Shown piece by piece: positions 27,087-39,085 of a stretch of 64,000 nucleotides of DNA. Both the position numbers and the translations under genes were made by a program. This DNA is from Saccharum officinarum (Eukaryota; Streptophyta; Magnoliopsida; Poales; Poaceae): positions 115,426,680 through 115,490,679 of the forward strand of contig CM036160.1 in assembly GCA_020631735.1 (NCBI GenBank). Reading direction: 5' to 3'. The notes beneath the pieces were generated by a model. It did not search any database. It worked only from the letters and a program-made list of their open reading frames with translations, and was not told the DNA's origin. Numbering within the stretch: the first letter of the stretch is position 1; each line of letters starts with the position of its first letter.

Positions 27087-29050
27087 TGAAAGGTCTTTGT
27101 TTGGTTTTGGTAATTGAGTGACAACCTTAAGTGGACTAATTGTGTCTAATGTGAGATACATAGGGAATTAATCCACAAGCGATTGTGTCATAAAGGAGCT
27201 CATTGCATATGAGACGTGACATGGAGTCATGTGACCAAGATGAAGAAGATCAAAATGAGGCTTGGCTTGATGGACCGGTTGCAAGTGTGAAAGGCAAGTC
27301 AGAGGCTTTGGAGCGATGGACTACGGGGCTGTGAAGCTTGAGCAAGACTTGGCGCCGATGGACCGACGCAACGGTGAAGAGCAAGTGAGGTCAAGATCGA
27401 TGAACCAACAAGGTCACATGATAATATGAAGTAGATCAAATCATTTGTGATATGGTTGGTGCATGTGTTGCATCAAAATCGAAGGAGATGGGATGGAATG
27501 TGCAAGGCAAAGGTATAACCTAGGGCATTTCATTTCACCGGTCAAAGGTTGTATAGAGAAGTGCATGACCGGATTTAGGATAGATGGTCGTACTATCAAG
27601 AGGGGCAAACTTGTTTGCATATCGGTCATCTAGTGCCACTCGAATGATCTAACTATACATACGTGTTAGGATCGAGTGACGTGGCAAGTTGAGTGCTTAA
27701 CTCCTTTGAAGAAAATGATTGTGAAAATGCTAACACATGTGCACAAGGTGGTGATTGTAACACCCTAGGTGTTTGTCCCTCATAAGCAGTGGTTTTGAAC
27801 TCAAACATGACATATTAAGTGGAGATGACAATGTCAAGGTCAACCTATGGAGTTGAGCCTAACCTAAAGTTGGAGGTTGCACTATTGCTTTACATATAGG
27901 CCATTTTCAAGATATATGTTTGGATGATGTTATTGAAATATCTTCATGTGTCTCACCTTATTACCTATCTATATTGATCTCTGGAAAAGTTTCATGGAGT
28001 TTGGAATAAAAAAAGTCACATGAAATGATAAGTTAGATGCTTGTTTGGAATATAACCGAAACATGCTTCTGAAACTAGGAAACATGCTTTACATTCCATG
28101 TGAACTAGTAATTATGCAACATCCAAATGCAACATGTGAAACAAATCTAGGACACATGTGGAACCGCCTAGTAAAACATGTGTAGCATGTACCTTGCAGC
28201 AACACTATGAAACAAGTGAAACAGAGCTTTGAAACAAGCAGTTCAAACATAGTGGTTTCTATGTTTCAATACATGTGAGGTCTACACTTTTGTGCAACCT
28301 ATGCATGGTGGGTATGTTTGGCCTCTACAACACCTTAACTACACTTAGGACACTTAATGGAACAATGTTCATGTTGATTATTTTGCCTAAATGTGCTTCT
28401 AAGTGATGGTTCACCATGTATGGTTGCCGCCGAACCACGAGATGTTGGTCGACACAATGGGGACTAGCTTGGTGGCAATCAAGTGAACCTCGGTGAAAAA
28501 TCATCATGTCAACTTTGTGTATTTCTTCACTGTGGTTTGCATCCTCTCTACGCAAGCTTGTATTTACTTTACATACTTAAGTGCTTGTGTAGTTGCTCAT
28601 CTAACTAGTTTGCTTGTGTAGCTAGAAGTATCCCCTTTACTTGGTTAATTTGGTTTATGTAACCTTGTTAGTCACATTGCTTAGTTTATATAGCTAAGTA
28701 ATTTGAGCTCTCTAATGTGGCATTGGTTGCCTTATTATTGAGCATTGCTAGTGAGCTTAGGGGGTTTGTGCTTTTGCTTCACTAGTTGTGTAGGAGCTCC
28801 CTCGGTTGGCAAAGTACTAGCGTATAGGTTTATGTGACCTTACTCTAGAATTGATTAGGTGAGCTCTTGCTTTGCTTGGCACCTTAGTTGCTTAATCAGG
28901 ATCTTTTGTAATGTGCTAAAGTTATAGATAGAGGGGTGTAGTCTTGGCTAGACCGATAAGTTTAATTCCGCATTTGTTTCGGTTAGCCGGCGCGATTAAG
29001 TTTTAGAAAGGACTATTCACCCCCCTTTAGTCCACCATCTCGACTCCTCG
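27087..29050 (+). repeat. Solo copia-type LTR inside the LINE
   Basis: It starts TGAAAGGTCTTTGTTTGG and ends near CACCCCCCTTTAGTCC...CTCCTCG. It shares start, GAACCTCGG block and CACCCCCCTTTAGTC end with the LTRs at 37001 and 53075. The flanks are ACAGT (27082-27086) and ACAGC (29051-29055), one mismatch, and the LINE frame resumes exactly across them (GLAA|VFWAIW). No internal region is present, so it is a solo LTR. Between about 27755 and 28420 a sequence starting TGTAACACCCTAGG replaces the usual U3 part. Confidence 0.82.
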
Positions 29051-29055
29051 ACAGC

Positions 29056-30159
29056 AGCCAACCCAACTGCATGCAGACTGGGTGCTTGGGGCAAAATACT
29101 ATGAATCCAACACCAATATTGTTCTATACTATTCGGCCTGCACACTGACCCCAAAGAGTGGGCCAACAAACTCCAAACATATTTAGTCGATGGGCACTCA
29201 AAGAATAAGTGTCTACAATTTTCAACCTCAGTACAAAAAGCACAAGATTTACTGCCTTTCCATTTTTGTTTCACCAAGTTATCTTTAGTGAGAATGACGT
29301 TTTGAATAGCAAGCCACATGAAAATTTTAATTTTCAAAGGAAGTTTAGCTTTCCAGATCTTGTTGAAGTCAGGCCCATAATCTTGTCTACACAAGTATTT
29401 GTAAGTTGATTTAACCAAGAACAGACTAGACTTTTCCCAGTCCTATTTAGCATAATCTTTATTAGCATTAGTACCATATGAAACAACATGTCATGTAGTC
29501 TTCTATACTGACTTTGCAAGTCTTCATGTAGCCATCTCCTAAAAGAAAGTCGCCAGTTTTTCAGTTTCATGTGTTCAACCGAGCGCTCCCGCTCAACATT
29601 AATTCTGATAGGTCAGGGAACTTGTCTACCAAGGAGACAAGACCACACCATTTATCATGCCAAAAACTGGTAGATTTGCCATTTCCTACCTTCATTGACC
29701 TCCCCTTTAAATAAACATGTCTAACTTTTAATAAGTCATTCCACATAGGTGAATTTCTGGGGTTTCTAGTCAAAAGACTAACCATCCCTTTCTTCATGTA
29801 TTTTTTCTTGACAATATCCTGCCAAATACCTTCACCATTTTCAACTTTTCACCACCATTTGCAAAGCAATCTAATGTTCATTCTCCTCACGTCCTTAATA
29901 CCCAACCACCTTTGTTCTTAGGTTTAGTAATCTTGATCCATTTGATTAGATGATGCTTCTTCAAATTACTCCCCTGCCAAAAGAATTTTTTTCCTAGCAG
30001 TGTCCATCTTATCAATGACCGACACAGGTAGCCAAAACATGGACATAGCATATATTGGCAGATTAATAAGGCAAGAGTTAATAAAGCACCAGTCCTCCTC
30101 TCAAAGCCTTTCCAGCCCTCTAACCTTTTAAAAAAAATCATAGATGAGCAATCAATCAA
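29056..30159 (-). pseudogene. LINE ORF2, C-terminal region with zinc-binding domain
   Basis: This is the part of ORF2 after the RT. Frames at 29887-30159, 29567-29797 and 29017-29418 carry WIKITKPKNKGGWV, TSFWHDKWCG, and then the RT zinc-binding domain with IWKAKLPLKIKIFMWL and CAFCTEVENCRHLFFECP. At 29051-29055 the frame is interrupted by the solo LTR and resumes at 27086 downward. Confidence 0.85.
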
Positions 30160-30200
30160 CTACATGCAGTCTGGAGCCAGCCACAGGGACTCCAAGATAT

Positions 30201-31090
30201 TTAATTGGTCATTTGCCAAGTTGCACAATTGAACATATTTGCGAATATCAGACTTTTAGTTTCATCTTGGCTTACCATGAGCACTTCACTTTTGGAAAAG
30301 TTTATTTTAAGCCCAGACATATCTTCATATAGGTACAAAAGAAGCTTAAGATAAGAAGCTTGTTCTTTATCATCCTGAATACACAATATTGTATCATTAG
30401 CATATTGTAAAACTGCAACACCATTCCCAATGTACTCCAGCACCAGATCTGTTATCAGCTTGTTTTGTTGGGCAAGAGAGATCATTTTGGCTAGTGTGTC
30501 AGTGGCAATGTTGAACAAGAATGGAGACAGGGGGTCTCCCGGCCTAACCCCCTGCTAGACTTAAAATAGCTACCAGTGGTGTTGTTCATTTTGACACTAA
30601 CCGTACCAGAGCTCATCACAAGTTTGATCCATTCAAACCATTTACTCCCAAAACCCTTTTGTTTAAGGCACTCATATAAAAATTTCCAATTAAGCTTATC
30701 ATAAGCTTTCTCAAAATCAAGCTTAAGAATCAAACCATCTTTCTTTTTACTTCTAGTATCATGCAGGATCTCGTGTAGAGCTAAAATGCCATCCATAATA
30801 TTCCTTTATTTCAGAAACCTAGACTAACTTCTATTGATAATTCTACCCATTACCTTGTCTAATATCAGCATTAAAGTCTTTGTGAAGATTTTGTAGACGA
30901 CATTTAGCAGGCAAACAGGCCTATACTGCTCAATAGTATTAGCTTCTTTGAATTTTGGCAAAAGAGTTATGACTCTATAATTGAATCTCCCAATATCTAA
31001 CCGCATATTGTAAAAGTCGGTAAAAAGAGCTACTAAATCCCATTTCACAATATCCCAGCAGTGCTGGTAAAACTAAACAGGGAAATGGTC
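30201..31090 (-). pseudogene. LINE ORF2, reverse transcriptase domain
   Basis: RT blocks are readable in order: APGPDHF near 31090, YRPVCLLNVVYKI near 30930, LKLDFEKAYDKLNW near 30720, and the active-site block near 30400. The active site reads QYANDTILCI where a functional RT has YADD, so the first of the paired aspartates is asparagine. There is a stop near 30800 and frame changes near 30540. It is not functional. Confidence 0.88.
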
Positions 31091-31603
31091 TGGTCCAGGT
31101 GCTGTATTTTTTCCATCAAGAAAACAGATTCTTTAATTTTTAATTCTGAAAAAAGGTTTCTCAAGGTCCTCATTTTCATGTGAAGAGACCATCTCAGAAG
31201 GATCCCAACACCCAGGCTCCATATGGGTACCAGATGGTGTAGAAGGACCAAAGAGGTCCTTATAAAAGAGAGTAGTGTGGTCCACTAGGGCACCATCACC
31301 CTCAATCACCTGATCATTATGTTTTAAGGAGAAGATGATGTTTTTCCTTTTTTCATTAGCTACCCTATGGAAGAAAGCAGTATTGCAGATACACTAGGTA
31401 TCAATAACAGACTTTGCATTAACTTTTCTCTTCCAAATTTCCTCTATCCTACTTTTAAACTCATAATAAAGCAGCCAGGATGTTTTAAAACAGAAGGGCC
31501 TAGAGCCAATTTGTTGGGAAATGTTTGTCCTCACAATCAAAGGATTGTGGTCAGACATATATCTAGGAATCTTCCTAAGATTACAAAGGGGAAATTCATT
31601 TTC

Positions 31604-32230
31604 TCAAAAGCTGGAAATTAGCACTCTGTCTAATTTCTCAAGAGTAGGATTTTTTCCGTTGTTACTCCAAGTGTATTTGCCACCAGATAAGTTCAACTCT
31701 CTAAGGTCATAAGAATTGATGACTAGATTGAAGACAGAGGAAAAGTTATTGTCATGAAACCTTTTGTTTTTATCAGAACTATATCTCAAAATGTTGAAAT
31801 CACCACCAACAAGCATGGGGTATTTAGCTTTTGAGCAGAAGTTAGAGAGTTTAGCAAGGAAACAGTCCTTGAACTCATCTTGAGCTGGCCCATAAACATT
31901 AGCCAGGGACCAATTTTTCTTAAGGCTCTTATCAAACACATTAGCAATTATCACAAAGTTACCATTATCAAAGCTTTCAACATCAAATCTATCTCTTCTA
32001 ACTCCACTTAGCATCCCTCCAGATTTCCCATTAGAGGGAGTCCAGAACCAACTAAACTCCTTATTATTATCAATTTTACGAAAGAAGCTCTCAGAATAAG
32101 ACTTTTTCATTGTTTCCTGGATTCCTATGAAATCAGTTTTATGATCCCAAATTAACTCCTTGATATAAGAGCTAAGACCTTTCTTAGCAACCCCCTACAA
32201 TTCCAGATAATGCCTATCATTTGAATACTT
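31604..32230 (-). pseudogene. LINE ORF2, endonuclease domain
   Basis: This is the AP-like endonuclease that would nick target DNA for reverse transcription. The frame starts near MIGIIWNCRG (about 32225) and shifts near 32195. It continues as WFWTPSNGKSGGML, WSLANVYGPA, PMLVGGDFNILR, GKYTWSNNGKNPTLEKLDRVL. The GGDFN and YTWSN motifs are diagnostic of plant L1 endonucleases. It is broken by frameshifts and further decay downstream. Confidence 0.85.
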
Positions 32231-32376
32231 TTTTAATTTTACCTCTATCCCTGAGAATGACATAAGTAATATAGTAATATTTATTTTTATATCATGAATA
32301 TTATTATTTTTACATAACTTTATTTAAATTTAAATTGTTTGGCTCCTCAAAATGTCTTTTGTGCATGGAGGGAGTA

Positions 32377-32729
32377 CCTATCCTTCAAAAGAATGCAATT
32401 TTATAGGAAAGCCCGCCCAGGATCCAGTCCTCCATCCTAATTTAAAGGCCCAGAACGCTGAGCTTGGGTCGAGCCGTCTCACCTGAAAAGTCCCCCCGTC
32501 TCTAATCTAAATGGGAAGTCTAAGAGCCCAAAAATGCAGGTCTTGGGTTGGGCCGAGATAATGCCTGGTGTCGACAGTTGAGGCGTCGTCAATAAGCGCT
32601 AGAGCAAGGCGACCGCCGCCGCCGCCACCGCCGCCGCAATTCCCCGCACCCGCAGCATCAGGCGCAGACGGCGGCAGTGCGCCACCGGAGCATCGTTTCC
32701 TCCTCCTGAGCTACTCGCGTGGTCTGCAG
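32377..32729. other. Promoter and 5' leader of the ankyrin gene
   Basis: Host DNA right of the Stowaway end. It has several TGGGCC/GCCCA type motifs (for example near 32448, 32529 and 32551), which are common in promoters of broadly expressed plant genes. A GCCGCC-rich leader follows. An in-frame ATG at 32568 could extend the protein by 54 residues of low-complexity sequence. Confidence 0.5.
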
Positions 32730-34439
32730 ATGGGCGTCGAACCGGCGCAACCGAACCCCGCCGCGGCCGCGGCAACCACCGCTGAGCAGGCTCAGGATCT
32801 CATCGACGTAAGCCCCAATCCAAAACCCCCAAACCTCCTCCACCACCGCCCTATCGCCGAGCTCTGGTTTCCCTTGTTCGTGTGCGCTACTGTAGACTGA
32901 GATGGATACTTGGCTCCATTAACTTGCCAGGCCGCTAGGTACGATGACTTGGAGGACGTCGTCGCCCTGTTCTCGGTTGGTGTCTCACTGGACTCCACAG
33001 ATTCGCAAGGCCGCACAGGTTGGGTTCGATTCTATGCACTCGTCCACTGCTATAAGTGATCTTACTTCGCTGTTTATAAGAAAATTCTGTTTCAGTTTTG
33101 TCATGGCAGTATAACATAGGGCTCAGTTTGATTGTGGTGACTATCGTACACTTGCATAGAACAAAGTGAAGTGGAATTATGTAGTAGAAGTATGCAGTAT
33201 GCAGTATGCATATCTGTTTGGTGAATAATAACATAGGAGTACTATATGCTAATTGAAGTGTAGTTCCTCCTTGGTGGAAGGTTTCCTCAGTCTATAGTGT
33301 GTCAATGAGCCTTTTTGGCTCCTTTTGTATTCATATACACTATCCTCTTCTTATCAGCCTAGTATCATTAAGCTGCAAATCACCAATCGACTGCCTGGAC
33401 TCTTAAACTGTGCGAAATGGAATAGTTAAAGTTCATCTGAAGCCTGCTGACGGACTTGTTGGCTGGTTTTCTTACCCAATAGACTACCTAAACTCTTAAT
33501 CCGTGTGAAACTGGAATAAAGTTCATCTGAAGCCTGCTGAAAAGACTTTGTGGCTGGGTTTTCATCAAAGATTATTGTCGAATTCTTGTTCTACTGGTCA
33601 TTGACTAACATTTTCCCCATTTCCATTCAGCTCTTCATATGGCTTCTGCCAATGGTCATCTTGCTGTGGTGGAATACTTGATTCAAAATGGAGCGGTATA
33701 AAGCTACTTTTTCGTACAATACATGTTGAAACAGATTAAATGTCATTGTTTCATGATTTCAAATAAAGCTAAGCCTCTTTGCAATATGTTCTATTGAAAC
33801 TTTGAAAGTCGTTTAAGGTCTTTTTCATTTTGATGGGTCTACCAGCTAAAAAAATTATCCACTGACCATTCTGTCCTCAATATAGAAAATCGTTCTGTTA
33901 GAGACACCATCGAGTTAACCGCAAGCAAAACCGGAACCCTTTGAAGTTGCATTTTGTTTTTCGGACTAGACTTATAAGTTCCGTTTATGACTGCATAACT
34001 GAAATCCAGAATGTTAACGCCACCAACTTGGAGAAGAACACACCCCTCCACTGGGCATGCCTTAACGGACATATAGAGGTAAAATTAGTAGCTTTGTTGT
34101 TCTGCTTTCTTGTGCAGATGTAAACACACTTAGTGATACTGCTGCTCCTGAAAATAACTAACCCAGGTAATCAAGGCTTTGATATCAGCGGGGGCTAGCG
34201 TGAGTGCTCTGAACAGGTACGCTCAATCTAAACGACCACGTCTCAAGACGTGACGTCATCATGAATGCATTTTCCATCAAGCAGAGCAATGATTGCGCTT
34301 TTTCATGGCATGATTTGTCTTCTGCAGCCATGAGAAAACACCTATGGACGAAGCGGTGACAAAAGGCAAGATGGACGTGATCGATGCAATCGGTGCAGCA
34401 GTAGCTCAAGCCGAGCTCAATGGCGTTACTGTCTCCTAA
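32730..34439 (+). CDS. Small ankyrin-repeat protein, six exons
   Basis: Exons read 32730-32807, 32931-33018, 33631-33695, 34010-34078, 34167-34216 and 34328-34439. All introns are GT-AG, the phases agree, and the joined frame is 462 bases, giving 153 residues to the TAA at 34437-34439. Residues 1-25 are alanine-rich. Residues 27-50 (ARYDDLEDVVALFSVG) form a first, divergent repeat. Then come clear ankyrin repeats: GRTALHMASANGHLAVVEYLI, NTPLHWACLNGHIEVIKALI and a C-terminal KTPMDEAVTKGKMDVIDAI. It resembles the small YAR1-like ankyrin proteins conserved across eukaryotes, which act as protein-binding chaperone-like adaptors. A specific partner cannot be named from sequence. The gene is intact beside heavily transposon-loaded DNA; the first exon is only about 350 bases from the Stowaway nest. 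The start could be the upstream in-frame ATG at 32568, but family length favours 32730. Confidence 0.93.
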
Positions 34440-36749
34440 AAGGATCTGATGAGTACCTGGAGCTATGAATGACTAGCCTTGTTCTTATCTCCCAGAGGTC
34501 ACTTGTTATCCTAAATTTTTAACGGGCCAGTATCTGGGGAATATGGTAGCTTAGCCTTTGCCTTTGCATGAGTTGAAAGTTTCTTATCTATAGTGTCGGC
34601 AATCACCTGTTAGCGTCAATGGCATGAGACCGTGGAAGGCAGATCTGTCGTTATAAACCAGATGTCAAAGATAAGGATTTCTCCTAAAATGTTGTAGGAC
34701 CGTTGCTTGTTTCGTTTTCCTTTGTGTTCCTTGGCTCCGAGTAGCGGCGAAATGGTATCCGCACATCCCTACTCTTTTTCTTTTCAAATTCAACTTTTAT
34801 TGCCTTTAAAATTAAAATTAAAATGCAATGTCATGTCCTTGTTTGAGGGTTGTTTTTATTGATGAAACTGCTGCAATCATGGATTCTCTACACTTGGTTG
34901 CTACTGTATTGCAGTATTGGTCTAATTGGATTGGATGGATAGGCGTCTGGACCATTGTCCACTACGTACTCCACCCGCTCTACTTTGCGCTTTTGGTTGG
35001 GCCTCTCTGAAGGAAAGCACAGTGTCACAGAGCCCACTTCGCCCAGTTGCGACGATCCGTAGCTGTGCCAGGCACAATTCGACGACAGATTTCTTGTCCT
35101 GATCCTGCCCGATCCCCCAAGATAATCCAGATGATGCCAACTGGTGCGTTTGTGCTGCATGACACTTCCTCTGCCGTGACAACTTCCATGGAGACAAGTG
35201 TACCGTCTCCCATCCAATGGCCGGACCGGACGTCCCCAATGGTCCCAGCCAGCGTTGAGCCCGCGTCGCTGTCCGTGGTCAGCCTCAGTGTGAGATCCGG
35301 CAGGAGGAGCTTCTAGCAAAAGCAACCCCATCCCATTGTCCATTGATGGATTGTTCGCGATGGCATGCTGCCGACCTGGCGTCGACGGCGGGCGCAGCGT
35401 GAGGTGCACGAGGCCGTGGCATGCGTGAGACGACGAGTAGGAATTAACGGCACGGATGGCCCGTGTGTAGGTGCCGGCAGGCGGCAGTGAGTATAGTATA
35501 CTCCTAGTACCATACGTAAATACGTCGTGTGTCGAGGTAGAAACCTTGGGGGTATACTGAGTATACTACTGTATCTGTATTTCGGTTGCCTGCCTGCCTG
35601 CCTGCCATTGCTGGTCGTACTGTGGCACAGGCACAAGCACAAACTGTCCTGTGCTCCGAGCGACGCCAACGGTAGGCGCTGGGTGCGCCGCCGGCCTGAC
35701 GACGCTGCCCCCTGCCGGCCTCGGCGGCCTGTGAGCTGTGAGTGGCTGCGCGGTGTACTAGAGCAGAGGCAGTGAGGCACTGAGGTCTGAGCGGGCAGTC
35801 AGGTAGGCAGTCAGGAAGGCCCGGATCCCGGCGGGATGGAGACGGCCGTGCGGCTGCATTCAATCGGAGCCCGGGGTTCCGCTTCAGAGGAAACGGTTGC
35901 GGTGGGTTTCATCATTTACCCGCAACAATGCGCTCCATGCCACAGCCGTAGATCAGCACGGTACCATCTCGTCTACTCCATCCGTCTTAAAATCAAATTA
36001 TTTTAAATATAACTAAATATATAAAAAATAATATCAACGATTATGGTTCTGAATATATACTACACTGTAAAAAATGTACAATGACACTTGGACTGTTTGG
36101 TAGATCCCCCATACCTGATTTTTTTTTTCTTTTTTACTTCGAGCTCCTTGGTTCTTTGACGTAGTGATTCTGGTGAAAGCTTGTAGGAAATGACTCTAGA
36201 TTGATTCTGTTCAAGATTGAACTGAGAAACTGTTTTCTTTAGCTCCCAGTTTCAAGTGTAAATGCTCATGTCCACTAGAATCTAGTTGCCATTTCCCCAT
36301 TTAGCTGTTCAGGAGCGATCTCACGAAGAATCTGGAGCTAGGATCAATCCCAAATGGATATAACAAATAAGCAGTTGCAACTGCTGCAGCAACCGCTTAT
36401 TTTTCTCTCACAGTACGGTAGAACAGCAGCTGCAGGCTGCAGCAGCTGTGCGACCTCCATTGCGGCCTCACGCTCCCAGCGACCCGGCTCCCGCTCCCCC
36501 CACCGAAGATTAGGACGACGGTGATGGCTCCGACGAGGTAGGTCGGTTCTTCTCTGAATCTTAGCCCTTCTCCTCCTCCTCAAAATCTGAGGGACACGAC
36601 GGTGGCTAGGGTTCTGGTGAGTTCTGGGGTTCTATTCCCTCCTTCTAGTGAGCTCGAAGGTGATGGGCCAGGGGCTGCAACAACCTGCACCTCGAATCCA
36701 TCCCCTTTGCTGTTTTTTTTACGTTTTTTGCTGTTTCTCCGTGTTGCAA
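34440..36749. other. 3' flank of ankyrin gene and intergenic DNA
   Basis: The first few hundred bases are the 3' UTR. At 35025-35313 the minus strand stays open for about 96 codons with protein-like composition (LPDLTLRLTTDSDAGS, GAPVGIIWIILGD-like) but no family I recognise and no fitting start; it could be a gene fragment. (TGCC)n lies at 35588-35607. A partial Stowaway-like end (CTCCATCCGTCTTAAAATC) is near 35977. At 36360-36410 AACAAATAAGCAGTTGC faces an inverted partner. Confidence 0.4.
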
Positions 36750-37000
36750 CAGGATTTTTTGGATGTTGCAACAGATGATTCTCAAATATTGCAATAGGGT
36801 GATTCATGTGTTGTAGAAAGGAGTTCTAATGTTGGGATTGTTGCAGTAGGGGGATTTTAATTGTTGAAATTACCTTTTTCAAATGTTGCAGCACTGAAAG
36901 GTAATTTACTGAGTTGTTTCCATTTTCATGTATCACGGTTGATTTTGCGATGTTGCAGTACTATTGCTTGAAATGTTGTAGTACATAATTTTCAAATGTT
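36750..37000 (+). repeat. Degenerate GTTGCA tandem repeat, left part
   Basis: Repeated units of the type (G)ATGTTGCAGTA followed by T-rich spacer, about 20-25 bases each. The array is cut at 37000 by the solo LTR and continues at 38964. Confidence 0.6.
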
Positions 37001-38963
37001 TGAAAGCCCAAGTTTAGTTTTGGTAATTAATGACACTAAGTTGCTAATGCCATGTGTTAAGTGTTTTGAGTTTGGTATAAGCAACACATGTGATGAAGGT
37101 GTATGTGGCAAGGAGTGTGCCCACAAGATCACAAAGAAATGGTGCATGGATATGTAATGATGATCATGGTGGAGATGCACATAAAATGATGGACATGATG
37201 ATCAAATGAAGAAGAAGATTCTAAGAGCGCAAGGCAAAGGTATAACCATAGGGTTTTCCTTTTACCGGTCTAAGATGAGTAGAGAAGTGATTGACCGGGT
37301 TTAGGATACATAGTCGACTATCAAGAGGGGCAATCACGGTTAGCTCGGGAATCAAGTGTCACTAGATCAATGTCTTGAGCATATGTATTAGGATCTAGTA
37401 GAGAGCTAACATAACGCCTTGAAAATATTTGTGAAATGCTAACACACTTGCACATGGTGGTGTACACTTGGTGGTGTTAGCATATTTGCGAAGGCGGTGG
37501 AGTTTAAGCGGTAGAGAGGGGTTTGGGTTCCTCTCTCCCTCCCGCCGAGCTTGCGAGGCGGGATTCGGCGTTTTTTGGGGAAGTGAAACGCCTATTTTCT
37601 ACTGCGCCGAAAGTCGAAAAAGGAACGGAGGTGAACAGTGGTCACTGTGGTGATCGGACGCTGCACCGGACACGGTCACGGTCTGACCGGACGCGTCCGG
37701 TCAGTTCTCACTGCAGACAGGCGCGCGAGCGCTAGGGTTTCCAACCGGCGCGTCCGGTCCATTGCGAGACCGGAGCGTCCGGTCAGGCACCCAGAGGGGC
37801 AGAGCGGGTCGTAGAGCTGACCGGACGTGCGGCGCATCCGGTCACGTGCGATCGGACGCGTCCGGTCGCGGTCGGAGCTTACTGGACTCCGACCGGACGC
37901 CAGGTGCAGCGCGTCTGGTCAAACGCTAGAGCGCGTCCGGTCACGGCAACGGTAACTTCTGACGCGCACTGTTCACGCTTGTCCTGTAGTGACCGGACAC
38001 GACCGGTCACCCTAACAGAGCGTCCGGTCAGCACGTTTTGAACTGTGTCGTCCGGTAACGGCTAACTGCGTACCCCTTCGCTATAAATAGAAGATGTCCG
38101 GGGTTTGAGGATAACTCTTGCACATTTTGAGACCTAGAGACATCCTTTGAGCTAGAGAACAACCCCTCCACTCATCTCTTTGTTTGGTTGCACATCTTGA
38201 GTGAGATTGAGTGAGATTCAAGTGCATTGCTTGAGAGTTGCATTCTAGAGGCACTTGATCTTCGAGTTGCTGTGGATTTCTTGTTACTCTTCCGTGTTTC
38301 CCGACACGGTAGACGGCTTGAAGCAGCGGAGGTGATTGAATTTACAATTGAAGATTGTTGGAGCCCTCACCGAGTGTTGTAAGGGGTTCTTGATTCTTTC
38401 CGGCGGGAGTTCGCAAATTGGATACTCTAGTGGAGCTCGTGGCTTAGAGGATCCCCATCTTGTGTGCAGTTGTGCGGCGCCCGCCGAGGGCTCGACTCTT
38501 GATAGTCGATTAGCTCGCGAACCGACAAGTGGGTGTGTCGCCACAACGAAGAGTAGCTTGCCGGAAAGCAAGTGAACCTCGGAAAAAAATCTTGTGTCAT
38601 CTCTTTGCCGAGGATTTATCTTGTGGTTGATCATTATGATTGATTCTTTGAGTGCATTACTTCTCTATATCGTTGGTATAAGAATCAAGTCACTTGCTCT
38701 TTACTTTCTTGTACTAATCCTAGTGTAGTTTGCTTAGTGTAGCTTTTATCACATAGGAGTAAGTAGCTTAGTGACTTAGTCTTGTTGGTGTGTTTTAGAG
38801 ATCATAGCCTTGCTTCACTAGAATTGTATAGGTGGCTTGCATAGTATAGTTGAGCTAGTGCTAAAATTAGCTTAGCCATTTTTTATATTAACGTGGTTGC
38901 TTAGTGAAGCTTATAGATTTTTAAATAGGCTATTCATCCCCCTCTAGTCATTTGGACCTTACA
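37001..38963 (+). repeat. Solo copia LTR (1963 bp) with perfect target duplication
   Basis: Starts TGAAAGCCCAAGTTTAG and ends GGACCTTACA. It is flanked by ATGTT at 36996-37000 and 38964-38968. There is no internal region, so it results from recombination between two LTRs. It has a TATAAATA box at 38082-38089. It is homologous at both ends to the LTR at 53075-55387 of the Maximus/SIRE-type copia element. Confidence 0.93.
37660..38060 (+). repeat. GCGTCCGGTC palindrome array in solo LTR
   Basis: About twenty copies of CGTCCGGTC or its reverse GACCGGACG, often joined as ACCGGACGCGTCCGGT. The array ends about 25 bases upstream of the TATA box at 38082. Confidence 0.85.
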
Positions 38964-39085
38964 ATGTTGCAGTAGATAATTTTTGATGTTGCAGTACATA
39001 ATTTTCGATGTTGCACTACATGGTTTTGCGATGTTGCAGTACTTATATTCCGATGTTACACTACATAGTTTACATATATTTTTGT
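38964..39085 (+). repeat. Degenerate GTTGCA tandem repeat, right part
   Basis: Units such as GATGTTGCAGTACATAATTTT recur four to five times with about 22-base spacing. This is the continuation of 36750-37000 across the solo LTR. Confidence 0.7.
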
